Origin: Microbacterium sp. cx-55
GTDB taxonomy: Bacteria > Actinomycetota > Actinomycetes > Actinomycetales > Microbacteriaceae
Reading direction: 5' to 3'
DNA: 64,000 nucleotides
NCBI RefSeq assembly: GCF_021117345.1
Contig: NZ_CP088261.1
Location: 2,294,001-2,358,000 of the forward strand
Part shown: piece by piece, positions 59,763 to 64,000 of the stretch
How positions within the stretch are numbered: position 1 is the stretch's first letter
How the letters are laid out: each line of letters starts with the position of its first letter
Position numbers and translations under genes: made by a program
The notes under the pieces: model-generated
Told to the model about the DNA's origin: nothing
Database searches by the model: none
Seen by the model: the letters and a program-made list of their open reading frames with translations, nothing else

Positions 59763-60737
59763 ATGAGCACCCACAGATCCCCCCGATCCCTGTTCACCGG
59801 CGCCACCATGATCCTCGCAACCGTCGCCGTCCTCACCGGCTGCGCGGCCGCCGCCCCCGCCCCGTCAACCGGCGACGCATCGCCCGGCGCGACGACCGCA
59901 TCCACGATCCAGGATGGCGGCACTACCGCCGACCGCACCGACACCGCGACGGAGAGTGCGAACCTCGAGATCGTCACCCGCCTGATCACCGATGCGTTCG
60001 CCGACCCCTCCTCGACCACCGCGACGGGCACGGCCGAAGAACTCGTCGCCGCCGATGCCCTCGCGCACGGCGACGGCCTCGCCCCCGGCCCCGACGGACT
60101 CCTCGCCCAGTTCACCGCCGCACACACCCGCATCCCCGGCGCGCAGGCCGTCATCAAGCACACCGCGGCCGATGGCGACCTCGTCGCCGTGCATTACCAG
60201 ATCACGGCCACTCCCGACGATGAGCGCACGGGCGAGGCGGCGGTCGACCTCTTCCGGGTGACCGACGGCACGGTCGTCGAACGCTGGTCGTTCGATCAGA
60301 CGGTGCCCACCGGAACCCCGGCCAGCGGCAACACCAACACGATGTTCAGCGACCTCTACGAGCCCGCCGACGACACCTTCGTTCCCACGGAAGAGCAGGA
60401 AGAAGCGAACCGCGAGCTCGCCGTCGGCGCTTACAACACGCTGTTCCGCGACCAGGACCCGAGCATCCTCGACACCGCGTTCGACCCGGCCTACCTGCAG
60501 CACAACTCGGTCGCACCGAACGGCACTGAAGCGCTGAAGTCGTTCTTCTCCGGAGGCGCGGCGTTCCCGCCGAACGAGTCGGTCATCTCGCTCTCCGACG
60601 GCGACCTGGTGTGGACGTTCTCACAGCCGGTCGGCGCCGCATCCGGAGACGCGTTCGTCGCGGCCGACATCTTCCGCGTCGACGAGAACCTCATCCGCGA
60701 GCACTGGGACGTGGTCCCGACGACCCCGGCGAGCTGA
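59763..60737 (+). CDS. Secreted lipoprotein with two SnoaL/NTF2-like domains
   Basis: 324 residues. Signal peptide with lipobox: ATMILATVAVLTGCAAA, Cys near residue 24, so a lipoprotein. After a Thr/Ser/Ala linker two SnoaL-like domains follow (ANLEIVTRLITDAFADP..AVHYQITATPDDERTGEAAVDLFRV and NRELAVGAYNTLFRDQDPSILDTAFDPAYLQHNSVAPNG..VAADIFRVDENLIREHWDVV). Such predicted SnoaL folds may be enzymes or binding proteins. ATG 59763 chosen over GTG 59754 because the leader peptide fits better. Confidence 0.8.
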   Translation: MSTHRSPRSLFTGATMILATVAVLTGCAAAAPAPSTGDASPGATTASTIQDGGTTADRTDTATESANLEIVTRLITDAFADPSSTTATGTAEELVAADALAHGDGLAPGPDGLLAQFTAAHTRIPGAQAVIKHTAADGDLVAVHYQITATPDDERTGEAAVDLFRVTDGTVVERWSFDQTVPTGTPASGNTNTMFSDLYEPADDTFVPTEEQEEANRELAVGAYNTLFRDQDPSILDTAFDPAYLQHNSVAPNGTEALKSFFSGGAAFPPNESVISLSDGDLVWTFSQPVGAASGDAFVAADIFRVDENLIREHWDVVPTTPAS

Positions 60738-60752
60738 CTCCTTCTCCCGGTC

Positions 60753-60844
60753 GTTCGGGGCCGGGCTACGGGCCCGTTCGGGGCACGAACCTGCGGTTGG
60801 GGCATGAAAATTGCGCCCCGACCGCAGTTTTGTGCCCCAAACCC
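60753..60844. repeat. Paired-word palindromic element (element C)
   Basis: Forward words GTTCGGGGC at 60753 and 60776 and GGTTGGGGC at 60795; core ATGAAAATTGC; inverted GCCCCGACC at 60815 and GTGCCCCAAACCC at 60832. The inner pair forms 13-base arms (60791-60803 and 60815-60827) with one mismatch. Lies between convergent gene ends and may terminate both. Confidence 0.9.
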
Positions 60845-60866
60845 GTTGAACGAGCGCGGGCGAGGG

Positions 60867-62600
60867 TCAGTGGAACAGGCGTCGCCAGAGGTTCGTGTCA
60901 GCGAGGTCGAGCAGCTCGTTCCCGCGACCCGACAGCACCGTGCGCAGCGCCCACAGCGAGAATCCCTTCGCCTGCGCGAGCGTGATGGTCGGCGGCACCG
61001 ACAGTTCTTCGCGGGCGACCACGACGTCGACGAGCACAGACCCCGGGGCGGCGAGAGCCCGACGGAGCGCCCCCTCGAGATCGGCGGCCTTCTCGACCCG
61101 GATGCCGGTGATCCCGACCGCCTCGGCGACCGACGCGAAGTTCGGATTCTGAAGATCGGTGGCGTAGTTCACGATGCCCGCGGCCTTCATCTCGACCTCG
61201 ACGAAGCCGAGCGACGAGTTGTTGAACACGACGATCTTGATCGGCAACGCGTTCTGCGTGATCGAGAGCAGATCGCCCATCAGCATCGCGAGCCCGCCAT
61301 CACCCGCGAGCGCGATGACCTGACGATCGCGGTCGACGGCCTGCGCACCGAGCGCGTGCGGCAGCGCATTCGCCATCGACCCGTGCGTGAACGAACCGAT
61401 CAGACGGCGCTCCTTCGTCATCCGCAGGTACCGCGCCGCCCAGATGACGGGCGTGCCGACGTCGGCGGTGAAGACCGCATCCGGATTCGCGAGCTCGTCG
61501 AGCAGCCGCGCGACATACTGCGGGTGGATGGGCTCCTTGCCGTCATCGTTCGCGAGGCCGTCGAGCTCGCGCCGCGTCTTGGCATAGTGCTCCACGCTGT
61601 CTTTCAGGTGCGCGCCGTCTCGACCGGTGCGAAGCAGCGGATGCAGCGCCGCCGCCGTCGCTCCCACATCGCCCACGAGGCCCGCATCGATCGGCGTGCG
61701 CCGGCCGAGCTGCTCGCCGCGGATGTCGACCTGCACGATCTTCGCCTTGTCGGGATAGAACTGCCGGTACGGGAAGTCCGATCCGAGGATGAGCAGCGCG
61801 TCGCACTTCTCGATGGCCCGGTAGCCCGACGTGAACCCCAGCAGACCCGTCATTCCGACGTCGTAAGGGTTGTCGTACTCGATGTGCTCTTTGCCGCGGA
61901 ACGCGTGCACGATCGGGGCCTGCAGTCGTTCAGCGAGCGCGAGGACCTCCGCGTGCGCACCGGCGACCCCGGCACCGGCGAGGATCGTGACCTTCTCGGC
62001 ACCGTCGAGCAGCGCGACCGTGTGCGCGAGCTCAGCCTCCGACGGCACGATCACGGGCTTCGCCGCACGGATGGGGGCGCTGTCGCGCCGCGCGGGAGCG
62101 TCGGAGAAGAACACGTCGCCCGGCACCACGACGACAGCAACCCCGCGCTTCTCGATCGCCGTCCGCATTGCGATCTCGAGCACCCACGGCAGCTGCGACG
62201 GATCGCCGACCATTTCGCTGTAGACGCTGCACTCGCGGAAGAGTTCCTGCGGATGCGTCTCTTGGAAGTAGCCGCTGCCGATCTCGGCCGAGGGGATGTG
62301 CGAGGCGATCGCCAGCACGGGCACCCGCGAGCGCTGCGCGTCGAAGAGACCGTTGATGAAGTGCAGGTTGCCCGGTCCGCAACTGCCCGCGACGACCGCG
62401 AGCTCGCCCGTGATCTCGGCCTCCCCCGCCGCGGCGAACGCGGCGGCTTCTTCGTGCCGCATGTGCAGCCACTCGATGCCGTCCTCCCGCCGAAGGGCGT
62501 CGGTGAAGGCGTTCAGCGAGTCGCCGGGCAGACCCCAGACCCGTGTGACACCGGCGGAGCGAAGCGTGCGGACGAACAGTTCTGCGACGTTTTCGGCCAT
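60867..62600 (-). CDS. poxB: Pyruvate oxidase / pyruvate:quinone oxidoreductase
   Basis: 577 residues, three-domain thiamine enzyme. N-terminal Pyr domain (RVWGLPGDSLNAF, MRHEEAAAFAAAGEAEI with the catalytic Glu), central FAD-type domain, C-terminal PP domain (GDGGLAMLMGDLLSI..NNSSLGFVEVE). The C-terminal tail (GFSLWALRTVLSG) resembles the membrane-binding end of PoxB. It decarboxylates pyruvate to acetate and passes electrons to the quinone pool. ATG 62600 is 6 bases from TAGCGT. Acetate produced can be recycled by acsA. Confidence 0.9.
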   Translation of the reverse strand: MAENVAELFVRTLRSAGVTRVWGLPGDSLNAFTDALRREDGIEWLHMRHEEAAAFAAAGEAEITGELAVVAGSCGPGNLHFINGLFDAQRSRVPVLAIASHIPSAEIGSGYFQETHPQELFRECSVYSEMVGDPSQLPWVLEIAMRTAIEKRGVAVVVVPGDVFFSDAPARRDSAPIRAAKPVIVPSEAELAHTVALLDGAEKVTILAGAGVAGAHAEVLALAERLQAPIVHAFRGKEHIEYDNPYDVGMTGLLGFTSGYRAIEKCDALLILGSDFPYRQFYPDKAKIVQVDIRGEQLGRRTPIDAGLVGDVGATAAALHPLLRTGRDGAHLKDSVEHYAKTRRELDGLANDDGKEPIHPQYVARLLDELANPDAVFTADVGTPVIWAARYLRMTKERRLIGSFTHGSMANALPHALGAQAVDRDRQVIALAGDGGLAMLMGDLLSITQNALPIKIVVFNNSSLGFVEVEMKAAGIVNYATDLQNPNFASVAEAVGITGIRVEKAADLEGALRRALAAPGSVLVDVVVAREELSVPPTITLAQAKGFSLWALRTVLSGRGNELLDLADTNLWRRLFH

Positions 62601-62606
62601 ACCCTC

Positions 62607-62612
62607 ACGCTA
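62607..62612 (-). promoter_or_regulatory. Leaderless -10 box of poxB
   Basis: TAGCGT on the minus strand, 6 bases before ATG 62600. Confidence 0.65.
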
Positions 62613-62699
62613 ACCGCGGGCGCCCGGTCATGGGAGGGATGGTGAGGACCGGGCGGGGCGACTATCGTCGCCGCCCGCATCCGGGCCGCGCCCGCCGAT

Positions 62700-62792
62700 G
62701 GCGCCCGTTTCCTGTCGTGGCGCCAGATTCCTGTCGCGGCGCCCGTTTCCTGTCGTGGCGCCAGAAAATCGTGGCGCCGGAACAGGGAACTG
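62700..62792. repeat. Tandem 19-base array with inverted end (element D)
   Basis: GGCGCC starts at 62700, 62719, 62738, 62757 and 62773. The first three units are 19 bases and follow GGCGCC(C/A)G(T/A)TTCCTGTCG; the fourth has the core AGAAAATCG; the last, with GGAACAGG, is the inverted complement of the unit. Located upstream of poxB in a gap of 477 bases. Confidence 0.9.
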
Positions 62793-63077
62793 TAGCCATC
62801 GCGGTCGGGGCGAGAGAGCCGGTGTCTGCATCCGGGCCGTTCCCGGCTCGTTTCGCGGACGCGCTTGTTTTCGGCTGCCGCGCCACAGATCTGGCGCGCG
62901 TCAGCAGGAAACAGGCGCGCGGTCCAATCGGGGCCCCGTGGATCGCTCCGCGCCGACGATGCGCGGAATCACGCGGATCCTCCGGACGGACGGGTCCACT
63001 CCCGCCCGGGTGGACCGGCGAGCAGCGCGATCCGCACTGATGAGATCGGATCACCGACCCGACCCGGAGGTGGTTCC
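62793..63077. other. Intergenic stretch with nothing recognised
   Basis: About 285 bases between element D and the 44-residue gene. Overlapping Arg-rich frames lack start signals. Fragments such as GTCCGGAGG hint at weak repeats but nothing firm. Confidence 0.4.
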
Positions 63078-63212
63078 ATGTTCGTCTTCGTCACGCTCAG
63101 CATCTTGATCGCCCTCGCCGCCGCCGCGGGCTCGGTGCACGCGGTCATCACCGACCGGCCGGCCGCACGGCGACACGTGGGCGACTACGACTCGCGCCGA
63201 CCGTCGCCGTGA
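63078..63212 (+). CDS. Small membrane protein, 44 residues
   Basis: ATG 63078 follows CGGAGGTGG. Product: one hydrophobic helix (MFVFVTLSILIALAAAAGSV) then a polar basic tail. Good RBS and codon use; function unknown. Separated by 107 bases from the HesB-like gene, so a separate transcript is likely. Confidence 0.6.
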   Translation: MFVFVTLSILIALAAAAGSVHAVITDRPAARRHVGDYDSRRPSP

Positions 63213-63319
63213 GCCGGACGCACGTGTGAATAACCTCCACATCGCCGTCTGAGGTTGATCCGGCCGCGGATTCTCGGAATCGTGGCCGGTCCGCAGTCAT
63301 CGATCGAAGGGAGAGCACC

Positions 63320-63598
63320 ATGCTCACACTTACCGACAACGCGGCCACGGCGGTCAAGACGATCTCGTCGCAGATCCCCACGGAAGGCGGCGGTCTGCGC
63401 ATTCGCGACACCGGCCCCGACACAGGCTTCGAACTCGCCCTCGCGACAACCCCCGAAACCGGCGACGCCGTCGTCGAAACCGACGGAGCCCGCGTCTTCG
63501 TCGACTCCTCGGCCAGCGACGCCCTCGGCGACCGTGTGCTCGACGCCGACATCAGCGAAGACGGCTCGGTGCGCTTCGCCCTCGGCGTGCGCGACTGA
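63320..63598 (+). CDS. HesB/IscA-like protein without cysteines
   Basis: 92 residues in the HesB/IscA fold: MLTLTDNAATAVKTISSQIP at the N-terminus, GLRIRDTG, GARVFVDSSASDALGDRVLDADI (family core). A-type carriers bind Fe-S with three Cys; here there is no Cys at all, so it cannot do that chemistry in the usual way. GAAGGGAG precedes the ATG. Seen as a Cys-less branch of the family in actinobacteria. Confidence 0.82.
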   Translation: MLTLTDNAATAVKTISSQIPTEGGGLRIRDTGPDTGFELALATTPETGDAVVETDGARVFVDSSASDALGDRVLDADISEDGSVRFALGVRD

Positions 63599-63606
63599 GA
63601 CCCCGC

Positions 63607-63643
63607 GCGAAGGGCCCGGAGACTCGTTCTTCGGGCCCTTCGC
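63607..63643. terminator. Bidirectional terminator hairpin
   Basis: 12-base arms GCGAAGGGCCCG (63607-63618) and CGGGCCCTTCGC (63632-63643), just after the HesB-like stop and upstream of the convergent dnaE2 end. Confidence 0.8.
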
Positions 63644-63705
63644 CATGTGCGGATGCGGGCGTCGCGCGGGCGCGGGCGCGGACGTCGTGAGGGTCGGATG
63701 CGGAC

Positions 63706-63755
63706 GCGGGCGTCGTGCGGGCGTCGTCGGGATGCGGGCGTCGTGCGGGCGTCGT
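63706..63755. repeat. Two pairs of 11-base tandem repeats
   Basis: GCGGGCGTCGT at 63706, 63717, 63734 and 63745, with a related partial copy near 63655. They lie between the terminator and the dnaE2 stop. Confidence 0.8.
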
Positions 63756-63782
63756 GGCGCCGCGCGCTCCCGCATCCGCTGC

Positions 63783-64000
63783 TCATCGGAAATCGCGGGA
63801 CTGGTGCTGCACCCCCACCCGCAGGTCTTCGAACCCGTCGGCGACGAGGTTCGTCACCCCCTCGACGGATCGCTCCAGCATCCCTCGCACGATCAACGCC
63901 GGGGCATCCCGCACGAGTCGCCGGTGCCGGTTCCACACCCCGACCGAGCAGATGACGTTCACGAGGCCGTGCTCGTCTTCCAGGTTGATGAACGTGATCC
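63783..64000 (-). CDS. dnaE2: Error-prone DNA polymerase DnaE2, C-terminal end (partial)
   Basis: The minus strand is open from the window edge to TGA at 63783. The 72 codons encode the OB-fold end of DnaE2: ITFINLEDEHGLVNVICSVG, WNRHRRLVRDAPALIVRGML, and VTNLVADGFEDLRVG. DnaE2 works with ImuA/ImuB in SOS-linked mutagenic repair. The rest lies beyond the window. Confidence 0.88.
   Translation of the reverse strand, partial: ITFINLEDEHGLVNVICSVGVWNRHRRLVRDAPALIVRGMLERSVEGVTNLVADGFEDLRVGVQHQSRDFR

Noticed and set aside
62700..62792. CRISPR array
   Set aside because: The units are contiguous tandem copies with no unique spacers, and no cas genes are present.
62630..63040. 136-codon frame between poxB and the 44-residue gene
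   Set aside because: Mostly a translation of element D repeats; no convincing start signal.

Overview
The window is high-GC DNA from an actinobacterium of the family Microbacteriaceae, most likely Microbacterium. The grounds are the rRNA sequences, the gene content (Lsr2, class Ib nrdHIEF, an SAV_915-type protein, DnaE2), GC-rich codon use, and many genes that look leaderless, with a TANNNT -10 box 6-7 bases before the start codon. The genus is inference; the family is fairly secure.

Layout. 1-706 is the end of a NYN/LOTUS RNA-binding protein. 769-4773 holds a CitMHS carboxylate transporter and a divergent CitA/CitB-type two-component system. 4786-6593 has two DoxX-like membrane proteins and a luciferase-like protein. 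6742-11478 has a ClpC-like ATPase with a HspR-type operator, an EI24 membrane protein, small membrane proteins and a MarR regulator. 11531-12642 is a frameshifted RsmC-like methyltransferase. 12643-13048 is highly repetitive intergenic DNA. 13049-16045 holds acetyl-CoA synthetase and small proteins. 16062-19919 is nrdHIEF for deoxyribonucleotide synthesis. 20317-27807 is mainly transport and metabolism (MFS, hydrolase/acyl-CoA dehydrogenase/aldo-keto reductase operon, CsoR-like regulator, DUF445, gamma-glutamylcyclotransferase-like, SixA-like, methyltransferase). 27864-33715 is one rRNA operon on the minus strand with two candidate promoters and a double terminator, followed by tRNA-Ala.

34014-37930 has galU-rimJ-membrane protein divergent from folate cyclo-ligase-fmdB-mscL. 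37968-41856 encodes a large SF1 helicase-like protein whose ATPase motifs are mutated. 42034-42552 is an alkyltransferase homologue lacking the catalytic cysteine. 42575-45531 is an acetate-type symporter, its DUF485 partner and a divergent LuxR regulator. 45702 is lsr2. 46140-48706 is a tightly coupled four-gene operon with a WXG-like, glycine-zipper protein. 48867-54076 covers GH13 and GH76 carbohydrate enzymes, then a TetR regulator with a divergent hydrolase. 55156-56703 is a membrane-anchored sulfite-oxidase-family protein. 56767-57962 is a tiny cargo-only island bounded by two copies of the 3' end of tRNA-Arg. 58165-64000 has a DszA/NtaA-type monooxygenase, a lipoprotein, pyruvate oxidase, small proteins and the C-terminus of DnaE2.

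Connections. Acetate metabolism recurs: pyruvate oxidase makes acetate, an ActP-like symporter imports it and acetyl-CoA synthetase activates it. The most unusual signal is non-coding: five intergenic loci (12819, 15211, 58058, 60753, 62700) share one layout, namely a locus-specific 6-11 base word repeated at about 18-19 base pitch, an A4/T4-containing core, then the same word inverted. Other leading candidates are the WXG operon, the inactive-looking helicase, the Cys-less alkyltransferase, and a strong over-representation of GGATGCGG across the window.
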